Source: Eutypa lata
Taxonomy: Eukaryota; Ascomycota; Sordariomycetes; Xylariales; Diatrypaceae
Reading direction: 5' to 3'
Assembly: GCA_022661535.1 (NCBI GenBank)
Contig: JAKULF010000007.1
Location: 186,001 to 250,000, forward strand
Length of the DNA stretch: 64,000 nucleotides
The notes under the pieces were generated by a model that did no database searches, was not told where the DNA came from, and saw only the letters and a list, made by a program, of their open reading frames with translations. Positions 26,133 through 37,748 of the stretch are shown here, piece by piece; position 1 is the stretch's first letter, and every line of letters starts with the position of its first letter. The position numbers and the translations under genes were made by a program.

Positions 26133-26962
26133 CGTGGAAGTGATTAAGTATCAGTCATAATAATGATACAACGAAGAGATACCAGTGGAATGCCATAGAT
26201 CTAGTTAGCCGCAAATATCCATGTAACACAGTTAAGCTCCCGAAGCTCTTATTGAATGCAGAATGCTCAGTCGGTGGCAGTATACCTTGTCAAGCCCCTT
26301 TATCGTCAGTGAGTATGGGCTATAAGGGACAGTAAGGGTGAGGATGGTGTGACAAGGATGTGAAGGCTTGGAACTACGGTTCTATTCAACTAATAATTTT
26401 CTTTCGTCCTAAAGTCCATGAGGTCCTTCTGTATGATCTGCACGACCTATCGGTTGTCCACTATTTATATACAAAGTAAAGGTACGTATCTGTAATATCC
26501 TTCTGCCGCCCTAGTCGCTGATAATAGGTGTTTGGCTCTTATTAGGCATTTGTGCATTCCTGAGATCATCGCATGACCTCCAAGTGTTGGTGTGTTGGCT
26601 GTCCTTTGCAGCTGTCCTGGAGCCAACATCACTTGGCTCCACTCCCCGTGTGACAGATGGACAGAAAATAAGGAGGAAAGTAGAGATATGTTGATAAAAA
26701 GGTCACAGCTGAATCCGTCTACTTTAAGAGGACAAGCAGACCGGCCACTTGCTGCGCCGAACCATGTGCGGATTCGCAATGTCAATACATACGTAAGTGC
26801 ATTACCAAAGATGTCCCGAATGGACAGCTACATAGGGTGTGTATGTCATCACAGCGGAGGAGGGGAAATGGACTAATGTACTAAGCCACCAACTCAGAAA
26901 ACGTCAAAACAGACCTCATGTTGAGCCTTGGAACTATATTAGGTACATATGCAACACACGTA
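26133..26962. other. Intergenic, about 0.8 kb
   Basis: This is the 5' flank of the ankyrin relic and 3' flank of the aspartic protease. The frame at 26465-26785 on the minus strand shows no family likeness. Confidence 0.5.
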
Positions 26963-28299
26963 TTAAAGGATCTTGGATGCAAATCCCAATCGTGGTCTAT
27001 AAGGGGTACCATCGAAGACAACAAACGCAGCCTTCAGGGCGACGGTCCCAAAGACAGAAAACCCTATCCCTATATCCGGCTGTATGCCCCCGAAACAAAT
27101 ATCATTAGTTTCATCAACTACGGTATGCTTGATAAAGCGTCCAGGGATCTTGATGCGGGCGTCCTCAATCCCATAAGTGAAATCGGGAAGTGGAGAGCTG
27201 CAGGGGAATCGGAAGGCCTCGTCTTGAGGATTGAGCTTAGCTCCTGGGACATGTCTGTAGTATTCCTCGCAGATCTGAATCGGTAATAGTGCGAGCGTCG
27301 TTCCAGTGTCTGCGATACCGTGAATGGAATCGGGGTGGAAATCTGGCTGGGCTGACCTAGTAAAACTGCTGCAAGTCTGGTTGGTGGTCGAGTTGCTACC
27401 AATGCCCCAACCGGATGCCCGAAATGACCAGTAGCCATGATAAGAGTCGACATCGGTGTACGTGATCTTGCCGGTAAACTTTGATTTATCTATTTGTCCG
27501 AAATCGTAACTTCCAGCTGTAGACGTTGAAGTCACTGGTATCAGCCAGTAGCCTCCAAACCGCGATGGAGTAAAGACTTACCCTCGTGATATTTTAGATC
27601 TGCCGTCCAAACCGGATGGTCAAGTTTCGAGACAAGATTATCGAAGAACGTCTTCTGAGGCACAGGCTGAACGCTATTCAGGATGCTGAAACCAGTGCCC
27701 AGGTTTCCATCGGTGTTCTCATCCACAGTAAAATCGTTGGAAACCATAGTAGCCGCTTGAATGGCCTGCTTCTCCACTGATAGACCTCCGACGTTGACTA
27801 CGTCGGTGTAAACAACGCCTTGCGAGGAGCTATCGTCTCCATAGTTCAGATACCACATAGCATTTGGCAACTCCTTCGAGGTGCTGCTCTTGCTTGGGTC
27901 ATATAGGGACTGTCCGTTTCTCTGCTGAACTGAGGTTTTAGTGCTGAAGACCCATAGGTCTGATGAGCCGGAGTCGATGTTCAGGTTGAACACTTGCGGG
28001 GGAGTCCCGATGGACACAGGTGCTAGATACTCAACATCGAGTGATTCTGGAGTTGCCTTAACACTGCCGTTCTGGCGCTTAAATATCCTTGAGCCAGTGG
28101 TCTTCTGCAGACCTGTGGGGATAGGGGCCCCATATTTGGCGTAAACCTTCGCTAACTGTGCTGGTCCGTGAGGTTTAAATCTAGGGTTGCGAATTTGTGG
28201 GAGTGAAAAAGCCCGCTTCGTGTTTGCCGTGTTTGCCTCTTGTGATGGTATCGCTAATGCAGAAGCAGCGAAGATGAGAACGATGGGCATAAGTATCAT
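26963..28299 (-). CDS. Secreted pepsin-like aspartic endopeptidase (family A1)
   Basis: Two exons on the minus strand (28299-27582 and 27516-26963) over a 65-nt GTAAGT...TACAG intron give 423 residues. ATG 28299 (or 28290, three codons on) opens a signal peptide of about 16 residues (MPIVLIFAASALA core). A propeptide follows with the family motif RNPRFKPHGPAQLAKVYAKYG (about 37-57) and a dibasic KR near 74-75. The mature enzyme has both catalytic sites: DSGSSDLW with D109 and ADTGTTL with D309, and the flap region reads LNYGDDSSSQG. The join HEAGSYDFGQID restores a conserved block. The first site is DSG rather than DTG, which is common in penicillopepsin-like fungal enzymes. It would be secreted and act on protein at acidic pH. 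It lies in the HET island, next to the BIM1-like gene, on the same strand. Several N-glycosylation sequons are visible (for example NSTTNQT). Confidence 0.93.
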
Positions 28300-29097
28300 C
28301 CTCGTCAACCCTGCTAGGGCATAACACACGATAGGAAGCAACAGGGAGAATTTAGGTGGCCGAATATCTGAGCCTTTAAATACTATTTGAGCTCAATAAT
28401 CATATGATTAAAACTGCATATACTAGATACAGGGTGGAACAAAACGAGTGAAGTGAATCGGCGTTATAGGTGAGAAATTTAACGTCGAAATTGGCAACTC
28501 AGTACGATTAGATGTAACTTCGGTTGAAACTGGTTTGAGAGGAAGGGTAAACGGTAATCTTCTTAGTATATTACTAAGGGCATGAAACATCGACATAACT
28601 TTGTAAGGACTCAAGAAAAGTCTTCGTCAGGGGCACTGAGCTCCTCTAGCAGAACAAGCCAGATCATCAGTCAGGGACATTAAACCCACGGGTGTGTGAT
28701 CAATGTTTTTCAATTGAATGTATTAGACAATTAGGCAAACGATGGATTAAGTTGTTACGTCCTCGAGTGTTGGTTGCTATTTTCGGGGTAATGTTTCATT
28801 AGCAATCCTATAGGAATACATAGTCACTCGCCACAAATACTTTGTTATATATAAGATGCTATGATATAGACGGACACCTAAAATCACAGTTGGTAGGATT
28901 TATATTCTTAAAATAGGCTCTACTGACTTACAAGTCCACATCAAGAGTTACTACTTCACCGCCAGCAGTCAGGGAGCATATGCGGTGATATGCGAAAAGA
29001 GCTAATGAAGTGACTTCGAAAATAATGTCCTGTGAATGGCTTCATGTAGGAGCTGGAACTCAGGCAAATAGGTCAAGGAGGCAACCAGCAATTACTA
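28300..29097. other. Intergenic, about 0.8 kb, AT-rich
   Basis: The aspartic protease promoter region and 3' flank of the BIM1-like gene. I see no supported gene. Confidence 0.5.
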
Positions 29098-30069
29098 TTA
29101 TATGCGAAGGGCCCCAAACAGACCCGTAAGTAGCGAAGCTTCGAAGACTCTTCCGACTTTGTTGCCCGCAGCTACATTTGGGGTTGAGGAGCTTGTGGTA
29201 GAGCTTGTTGAAGCCGTAGGTGTTCCAAATAAGCTAGCCCTGCTTCCTGTAACACTCGCAGTTACCCAACTACCATCGCTGCTGCTGGTAGAAGCTGAAG
29301 TGTCATCGTTCGACACGAACTTGATGTCCGTTGTGTTGAAGCAGTTCGTTTCATCCACTTGTTCTACGTCCGCCGGGTCCGCGAACGTAATGTCGACGCA
29401 CTATGATGCATCACCTGCCAGTTAGTGACTCATTCGAGGTAATAAACACTTCCAGAGATTATTTGGGGGGAGAAGATACGGGAAAACTTACGCTATACAT
29501 AGTAGCGCCGTGCTGGGCGGCCTCAATGACTTGAATAGTTGCATGATCTCCGACGTCGACCTCGAAGCCCTCGGGAATCGGCACCTGAGGCAGACATACA
29601 GTACCGGGATAGGAGTAGTCTGACGGACCTTCGATCTCAAAGCGAGGCACCAAGGGAACCGAATAGTTCTGAGGCACCGTGCCGAATCCTATGTTGACGT
29701 AAAGAAGGGCATTCTTATGGCCAGTGAACCATCCCGGTTGGAAAGCGACGGCACCACCAGTTACGAGCCAGTTCGTGCGGTTCTCTGCGATGGGGAGACC
29801 GCCACCTGTGATTATGTATAAGTGATCAGGAATCCGCTGGATGAGAGGATTGAGGATTTAGGGGGATTCTTACAGGGATAGATCCATTGCATCCCGTAGG
29901 GAAACAACATCGTATCGCCCGAGAAACCGACGCCTACGCCGTTAGTCTCCTCGAAGGTGCCATTGCTTATGAAGTTATCTCCTCGCCAGCCTGGATAGGA
30001 TATAACGACGTGACAGCTAGCGATGGTTACAAATGCGCACAAGGCGACGAAATGGCGCAGATTCTGCAT
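29098..30069 (-). CDS. BIM1-like (X325) copper-binding, LPMO-like protein with GPI-type C-terminus
   Basis: Three exons on the minus strand (30069-29874, 29805-29492, 29400-29098), introns of 68 and 91 nt, 270 residues. The ATG at 30069 gives a signal peptide ending in ASC before H20, so the mature protein would begin HVVISYPGWRGDNF with an N-terminal His, as needed for a copper histidine brace. Family landmarks follow: PYGMQWIYPCGGGLPIAENR, GGAVAFQPGWFTGHKNALLY, YPGTVCLPQVPIPEGF, ATIQVIEAAQHGATMYSCVDI. The His of TGHKNA and the Asp of CVDITF are the likely further copper ligands (from memory of the family). After about residue 205 comes a Ser/Thr-rich stalk and a hydrophobic end (VFEASLLTGLFGALRI) fitting a GPI signal. 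Known members bind copper at the surface and resemble lytic polysaccharide monooxygenases without clear cleavage activity; some aid copper uptake. It is divergent from the second HET gene, 780 bp away. Confidence 0.9.
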
Positions 30070-30848
30070 TTTTCCAAGCGTACTCGCAGACAACGCGACA
30101 AATGGCGGAATCCTTAACGATACTGCGGAATGGCAACATCTCCCTTTTTAGTGCTTTTCCAGCGCCTCTATACGGGAAGTGCAGCCTAGTGACCGGGGCT
30201 TAAAGTAGAAGGATCATTAACAAATCCATGTTATATAACTATCCTCATATAGCCTAGCGGCGCGATGTTAGTGTGGATCGAAGTCCGGACTGGCCAATGA
30301 TATGTTCGAAGTCTCAAAGGATCGCGATAGAATGTTCACACTGCATAAGGTCCCCAGCTGCCCAGGAACATTCGGATTGAAACCGAGGGTATGGCCTTGT
30401 CGGGGTTAGTGACTCATTTCCAAAAGCGCTTATGAGGTTACATTCGCTTCATGCGGAGAATGGGTTTAGTACCTACGTAGAGACTAGATTTTTGCCGATG
30501 GTAGGTCCGAAGCCTCAAGACGTAAATATTAAATTGAAAAGATTATTCAGCGTATGATTGGTCTTATCAAGATTCCGGGGATTATAGTGATTGTGCCTGT
30601 TGATTCGGGGCTTAAAATTTCGTCGTAGTAAATTAACCCCTATTGACGGAAAGGGGTCGTGACCTGCTAGGTACCTAACCTCCTTACCTAGGTCGGGTAG
30701 CAGTACAGTGGAGCGGTATAACATATTTCCGATGATCTCCATGTATATATATCGGATTGTAGGACGAGGCTACCTTCAATCAGCCCTTCTGAGTGTGCTA
30801 GAACATACCTATATTTAATCCCTTTCAGAAAGCCCGGAACATCATATC
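30070..30848. other. Divergent promoter region, about 0.8 kb
   Basis: Shared 5' flank between the BIM1-like gene (leftward) and the second HET gene (rightward). No open frame of note. I could not pick out a clear copper-response element. Confidence 0.5.
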
Positions 30849-33251
30849 ATGGGCAGCCCCCAAGATACCAACCGAACAGGAGAAGATAGAGATAAGCATT
30901 ATAATCTTGCGACTCTAGACAGGCCCTGCCAACATTGTAAAGTTCTTGAACTTGATGATGCGGAATATGGAGGTACCATCAAACACACCAAGGACGGGAA
31001 GAAATTCGTCGACTTTGGTGTAATACAAGAAACACGCGCATTGGGAATGAAGCGTTGGCATTGCGCAGAAAGAGCGAGGGCTATCGGTCCGGGTCGTAGC
31101 TCTGCCTATCAACGGCAAGCTTGCCCTATAATTGACCTTGATTACAGGAGAAGCGACACACTTCCCGACCTTCCCGGCTTTGCGTTGACAGGCACCCAGG
31201 GATGTGCGTTCTGCGAAATACTGAGGGGTGATATCATATCCACATGGGATCATCTCCGGGACCGCGAAAATGATAAGTTAAAGGATGAAGAAGAGATTTA
31301 TGAAGCAGAACTCAACTTCACCGATATGAGGTATCAATTCTTAGAAGTAACTGAAGATCATGATGAAGACGAAATGAGAGGCCATACTAAGCGGATCTAC
31401 CTCGATTCACTTTATGTCTTCTTTGCAATCGATTGGGGATATCAAGATCGGCATTATTCACTTCATTATACCTTTTATGCTGATGATGCTGGTAAGTCAC
31501 ATTTATTTAGTGGTGTCAGTATGAGGTAGAGCTGACGCAACTCAGATCCGTGTGCATCATGGTTTCAGATCTGGCGTCGACCTCTGTCCCACGAACCTTT
31601 GTCTCCTCCCTCAATAAAGCGCTTGAATACACTTATTGCAAAATCCCTTCTTGCTACCCCCGCACCTATTGAAAGCAGTTACTTTCCCACTCGCCTCCTA
31701 GATGTTGGTTCGAGCACTATTAGCACAGAACTACGTCTTATCGTGACCGTAGAACACCCCATGCTTAACGGGGAATTAGACCCTGCAAAGAAGAGATACG
31801 CAGCATTAAGCTACTGCTGGGGCACAGGAGACAAAGCCAAGAAACAACTGAGGACGACTCGACACACAATTCAAAAACACACCTCAGAAATTGAGTTCAA
31901 AAAGTTACCACAGACGGTTGCAGACGCCGTCCAAGTATGCCGACATATTGGGATTAGATACCTCTGGGTAGATGCCTTATGTATTATCCAAGATAGCCAG
32001 GAAGATTGGGCCGAAGAATCGTTTGAAATGTCGAAAATTTACGCCAACAGTTTCATAACGTTGTGCATTCTTCAAGGAAGCTATTGCTCGAGTGGTTTCC
32101 TAGAAAACCCCCACTCTCCACAGACATTGCAGATCAACTTCCGCTCCATACTGGATAGTTCTGTCTCGGGGCGGTTGTACCTTCGGATGCTTCACCCGCC
32201 TAAGTTCAATTTCGACTATTATAGAAAGGAGTCGCCTAAAGCTATCGGAGGTAATCGAGACAAGCCTGGCGATGCGGATATCAGGGTTGCTCCTTGGAGC
32301 AGACGAGGGCGGACTTTCCAGGAATCTTGTCTTTCGCCTCGAAAACTCCTTTTTGGGACACGGATGTTTCATATCAGTTGTGGAAATCTGCACGAATCAG
32401 CAGATGAAGACGATTTTGATGACACGGCGTTACTTTCTCAGGGTGAAATGGGGCTTAGCGATGTCATGAATAAGTGGTACGATTTAGTCAGAAACTACGG
32501 CCTTCGTCATCTTACATACGAGCGAGACAGATTCCCAGGCCTGTCTGCACTCGCTAGAACCATATCTGATCAGTTCCCCGACCAACAATATTTAGCTGGG
32601 TTGTGGAAATCGGACTTACACAGAGGTTTTCTCTGGATTCCTCATGCGGTAGGTGGTAGTCTCTTAAACCATATGAGATCTCACGAGGATGGATACATTG
32701 CACCCACTTGGAGTTGGGCGCGACATCCCTTTGACCTCAAGTGGCTGAAGGGTACCTTTTCGTCCGAATTTGAGGTGAGAGATACGAACATCGTTACTGA
32801 TGACCTGAACCCATACGGTCGCTTGTTAAGTGGGCATCTCACCCTCCATGCAGAAGTATGCGAATTGCCGCTTCGCGAGGAGAAAGGCAAGGTAATCGCA
32901 AAGTCAAATGGTGATGTTAACTGGTTTAGGGCGGATTTTCAGTATCGTTTGTTGTCAGAGAGAAACGAACGTATAGCCGCCCTTCACATAGATTGGCGTA
33001 CCTTTAGAGCAGAAGTGCACGAGGAGGACCCGATAGACCAGCTGTGGATGATATTGACCTCGAGCGGTAAGCCACCCGAAGATGACTTACGTCACCGGGA
33101 TCCGGTGGAGCTGATGCTCGGGGTCTTGGTATTACCAACTGAGAACGAGGACGAGTTTGTGAAAGTTGGCCTATGGTATTCTGAGGCTCTTGGCCCGGGC
33201 GGAGGGAAGCTTTGGGATGATATCCCAAGGTGGTCTGTTACACTGGCTTAG
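30849..33251 (+). CDS. HET-domain protein, second copy
   Basis: Two exons (30849-31491 and 31546-33251) over a 54-nt GTAAGT...CTCAG intron give 782 residues; the join reads TFYADDADPCASWFQIWRRP and stays in phase. The N-terminal part has Cys pairs (CQHC near residue 27 and CAFC near 122). The HET domain at about 300-470 shows the canonical blocks: ALSYCWG, IGIRYLWVDALCIIQDSQEDW, SKIYANSFITLC and RGRTFQESCLSPRKLLF. It is more canonical than the first HET gene and clearly not a recent duplicate of it. The C-terminal 300 residues include a Trp-rich PTWSWAR block seen in many HET proteins. The role would be vegetative incompatibility or a related immune-type cell death, inferred from the domain. 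No effector or partner gene with a recognisable recognition domain is adjacent; the ankyrin relic 5 kb away is the nearest candidate for a lost partner. Confidence 0.93.
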
Positions 33252-34065
33252 TGTTTATGACTATCAAGTTCAAGTTCAATATATTCCACGTTCTACTGAA
33301 GTAGCCGTGGGTTCATTTGCAGTTCTCTGGAAAGCCTAAGTATAGGGTTAAGATATAAGACTTGTTAAGGGAGTCCTCAAAAGAGAACTGTTACTGCCTT
33401 AACTAGGTAATAGCCAATGACAAAGTGAATCTGTGAGTACATGATACCTATTCTATGCCATTGGTGGTTGGAATGTTAATAATGCCAACGTTAGGCCTAA
33501 TCGTAATACTGTATGAAACACAGTGCCTACAACTATGTAGCTATGCCCCGATTAGATAAGCTAACCGCTCTCATTAACGCGCTTTTCGCGTTTCGGCCAG
33601 TTCATGTAGTCTAATTTCGCGTCAAGGACAGCGCGTTTAATGGTCCCCTGCTCTTTACTTCTCTCACCTTTTTCCTTAGAATCCACTCATCACCCTAGTA
33701 CATGTAGTTAGTTACGAAGTACTTGCCTACCAATCATTCTGGGGCGTTAACCCATTCAACTTTGTTCATACCTTCCTGGTATCGAGAAAGAATTGATAAT
33801 AACTCCAGTCTTTGGGAGAATCAATTACATTTGGCCGTTCTGTATTTTTAAGTATTAATTCACAGATTCGATAACGATACGAGACGACACGATACAATAC
33901 AAATTGTAGTTACTCATGCGCATGTCTAGGCAGTTACGACGACTTCCTTTTTGACCGACAAATTCCCCTCAATTCTCTTCCCCAATATCTTATCCATCCT
34001 TTCCTTTCGTAATACCAGCGACACACTCCATCACGACCACATATTACAGACCTCGCTCAATTAGG
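33252..34065. other. Intergenic, about 0.8 kb, promoter of the APSES factor
   Basis: Contains a cluster of CGCG-core sites (33576-33638), annotated separately. Nothing else is supported. Confidence 0.55.
33576..33638. promoter_or_regulatory. Cluster of four MBF/SBF-like CGCG sites
   Basis: Within 63 bp, some 430-490 bp upstream of the Mbp1-type start codon, are AACGCGC (33576-33582), TTTCGCG (33584-33590), TTTCGCG followed by TC (33615-33623) and CGCGTTT (33632-33638). TTTCGCG is the reverse complement of the SCB core CGCGAAA, and ACGCG is the MCB core; both are bound by APSES factors. That the neighbouring factor binds its own promoter is an inference. Confidence 0.5.
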
Positions 34066-36177
34066 ATGGTAAAAGCTGCTGTTATTCCCGCTTCTGGGCC
34101 GGGTATATACAGTGCTACTTATAGTGGAATTCCAGTCTATGAGTTCCAGTTTGGTGTTGACCTAAAGGAACATGTGATGCGACGGAGACAGGACGATTGG
34201 ATTAATGCGACACATATTCTGAAAGCTGCTGGTTTCGACAAGCCTGCACGCACACGAATTCTCGAGCGCGAGGTACAGAAGGATGTACATGAGAAGATCC
34301 AGGGAGGTTATGGAAAATACCAAGGCACATGGATCCCCCTAGAGAGCGGCGAACAGTTGGCCCATCGAAACAACGTTTATGACCGGTTACGACTTATTTT
34401 CGAGTTCATACCAGGAAACCAAAGCCCCCCTCCAGCTCCTCGACACGCGAGCAAGCCAAAAGCACCCAAGCAGCCCAAACCTGCTGTACCCAAATGGCCA
34501 GCTAGTATGTCTTCCTTCTTATATTCCTCCTATACTTCGTCTTCGCACATTCTATCTAAATAGGATATCGTACTAATAGCTTACTCTCCTTTAGAACCTC
34601 CCCCCATTCGCGAAGAATTTGAGACCGCTAGCCAGCAATTAAATGACGACGATACCCCAGACAATGTCACCGTTGCTTCAGCCTCGTATATGGCAGAAGA
34701 TGACCGTCACGACATGTCACACTATTCCACCGGCCATCGCAAAAGGAAAAGAGAGGAGGATATTCAGGGTCTCACAGAACAGCAACACTCAGTGTACGGT
34801 GACGAGCTTCTCGATTACTTTCTTCTGTGCCGCCAAGATGCCCCAACCTTGCGACCCGAGCCTCCTACCAACTTCCAACCTGATTGGTATATCGATTCCG
34901 AGAAGCATAGTGCACTTCACTGGGCGAGCGCTATGGGCGACGTTGAAGTCATTAAACAGCTGAAGCGATTTGGTGCCAATCTGGCTGCCCAAAACTGCCG
35001 AGGCGAGACGCCCTTGATGCGATCCGTCAATTTCACCAACTGCTACGAGAAACAGACATTCCCAGCTGTCATGAAGGAATTATTCGACACTATCGATGCC
35101 CGTGACGAGTCGGGTTGTACTGTCATTCACCACGCGGCCATTATGAAGAGCGGCCGTGTTACGAGCCACTCATGCTCACGCTACTACCTCGATAATATCT
35201 TGAACAAACTTCAGGAAACCCACAATCCTAATTTCGTACAGCTCCTCGTCGACGCCCAGGACAACAGCGGTAACACCGCTCTACATCTAGCAGCTAAGTC
35301 CAATGCCCGAAAATGCATACGGGCCCTTCTCGGCCGTGGCGCATCCACAGATATCCCCAACGCCGAAGGCATCCGAGCCGAGGAACTCATCCAAGAACTC
35401 AACGCTTCTCGGAACCCCACCAAGGAGCGTGCTCCGCAGCGGTCATCCTCCCCCTTCGCGCCTGACTCCCAACGCCACGTCTCCTTCCGCGACGCCGTAT
35501 CCGAATCCGTTACCAAACACGCCATCACCTACAGCTCCGAGGCAGCCAACACAGTGCAGAACAAGATCACGCCCCTAGTGCTCGACAAGTTCCAGGCGCT
35601 AGCCCACAGCTACGACGAGGAGTGGAAAGAGAAGAACGAGGCCGAGCTCGAAGCCCGCCGCATCCTCGGAAATACCCAGAACGAATTCGCCATACTCCTT
35701 TCGCAGATCGCCGAACTGGAGGGCCAATTACAACCCGACGACTCGGCTGCTAAGGTCGCCGGCGATGCCGCCATGGCACAGAACCATGTCTTGTCGCTAC
35801 TAGCGAAGCAGAGACAATACCACGTCCAAGCGACAGTCGATCAGTCCATGGCTACCATGGTGAACGGCGACAGCGGCGGCGACAATGATCCATCTGCGTC
35901 GCCCGAAGAACGGTTGAGGCTAGCACAAGAGCTCCACGAGCTCCTCGTGGCCCAGCGTCGCGCCGACGAGGAGTACGTCGAGGCTCTGGGGCTGTCGGGC
36001 ACCGGCGAGCAGATCGATAAGTACAGACGGCTGCTGAGGCAGTGTCTCGACCGCGGCGATGCCGAGAACCTCGACGCGAACCTGGATGATTTGATCGAGA
36101 TGATGGAGGAGGAGCAGAGTGATCCTGGGGTTGTGCCTGTTCATCACCATCAACAGGGGGAGGCTATGATGATGTGA
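34066..36177 (+). CDS. mbp1: APSES/KilA-N transcription factor with ankyrin repeats, MBF DNA-binding subunit (Mbp1/Res type)
   Basis: Two exons (34066-34504 and 34595-36177) over a 90-nt GTATGT...TTTAG intron with a TACTAAT branch site give 673 residues. The KilA-N/APSES DNA-binding domain spans about 12-118: [42 protein letters not shown] wing (here [19 protein letters not shown]) and [12 protein letters not shown] basic Pro/Lys-rich linker follows (about 125-145). Ankyrin repeats include [20 protein letters not shown] near 250 and [20 protein letters not shown] near 375. A long helical, coiled-coil-like C-terminus (about 470-640) would pair with Swi6. This order matches Mbp1/Swi4/Res proteins, which drive G1/S genes through ACGCGT-type sites. 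It ends in a His/Met-rich tail. Promoter CGCG sites suggest self-regulation. Confidence 0.95.
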
Positions 36178-37748
36178 TGTGATTCCGATCTAATCCGGTT
36201 GGATAGATAGATGAATGGATGGGTGGTAGTCTAATTAACTGACTACCCATAGCTTCCCCAGCTGGTTGAGGATCGATCGATGGTGTGGTGTCAGTCGTAA
36301 TTCGACCGACTGGCTCACTGATGTATATACGTTGTACCCACTACCTCCACTTACAACCCCCGTGAGTATTGATGAAGGGAGGGTACGAGGGACCGGGGAT
36401 GACAGAATGGCGCACGGCGTTTTGCTAATTTACTTTGATCCTTTTGAGGCATGAAGGAAAGGAAGACTTGCCGAGAACGGGGAAGACGAGGAAGGGACGG
36501 AGGGAGGTTCGTTGTTGTTATTTTTTCTTAGGCGCATGATGGATGGGTGGATGGACAGGCGGGCAGGCGGGCAGGCGACTCTGCATGAAACCTTTTTTTT
36601 TTTGCTTGTTTCCTGGCTTGCTGAAAAGACAAGTCGGGTCAAGTCGATACCAATTGTTTTTATTCGTTTTCTGATTCTAGTCAGTTGGTCGGCCAGTCAC
36701 TCAGGTTATAGGTGGTGCGGTTGAGAGACCTGAATTGAGAGAAAGTAAACGTGTGTTTTGCCGCCTTCATTTTGCTGTGCTGTTGTGTCATTGTGATATT
36801 GTCGTCGGTCGGTTTGTCCGAGGTATGATCTAGAGCTGACTGACCCCTGCTTCTTGCTCTGCGTAGGAGGTATAGCTGCTGGTGGTAGCGATGGTGGTGG
36901 TGATAGTGGATAATGGTGACAGTAGTATCCGTAGTGACGAGTTACTGTAAGTGTCCAGCTGAACATCACCGCATTCGGTGCTCTGCAGCGAGACTGGTTT
37001 CAAACTACTGAATAGGGAAAGACTTCCCATGAGGGGGGTTCAGCTGGTATGTTTCGTGCTCTATAGGAAGTATGAGCCCCCTTTAGGTGTTATTGGGAAC
37101 TAGTTATATCTTGTTCGCACGCGTAGATGCGAGAACGCCCATCTGTCTACGGCGCTATGAATGAGAAAGGGCTGTGGTAGCATTTGATACTAGGCGTGCT
37201 AGGCCATGGTTACGAGCATTTACTGTATCCCATCGCGGCCTTTCGGGCGGTAATACTAAACCAATGACAGTCGTGAGTGAACTGTTAATGGCCTGTGAAT
37301 GTCTTGAACTTATGCAATGTTAAGTAGACCGTATAGGAACGGTGTTGTACGCTCCCGGGCACCGTTACTACGAAGAGGGGAACCCGTAGCAGGAAAAGGG
37401 GTAAGTATTAGCGATCACAGACTATGCTATGCTATGCTATTGTGTAAATAGGGAGCTAGGGATACCATGATGTCTTGAGACTCTTCGATTAAAACTAGAC
37501 ATTACTTAGGTTACTATTGTATACAAAACAAACAACGAGTCGCTCATGTTGCCGCCGCGTTGTCTATCTAGACCGGGCAGCTACGAAAACACCCTCTTAT
37601 GAAATTCCTGTAAAACCCCTGAAACTCCGCCACCACGTGAATAAGTAACTAGGACAAGTATTTTGATCTATAGCCACTGCTCTCGGAAGACACTATCCTA
37701 TAGAAAGCAGACGGTAAGGTAAGTAAGATCATTAATTTTGGCTTCACT
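36178..37748. other. Intergenic, about 1.6 kb
   Basis: Convergent 3' flanks of the APSES factor and the membrane protein. Short repeats only, such as a GCTAT run near 37419-37440. Open frames near 36430-36970 are low-complexity and not called. Confidence 0.5.
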
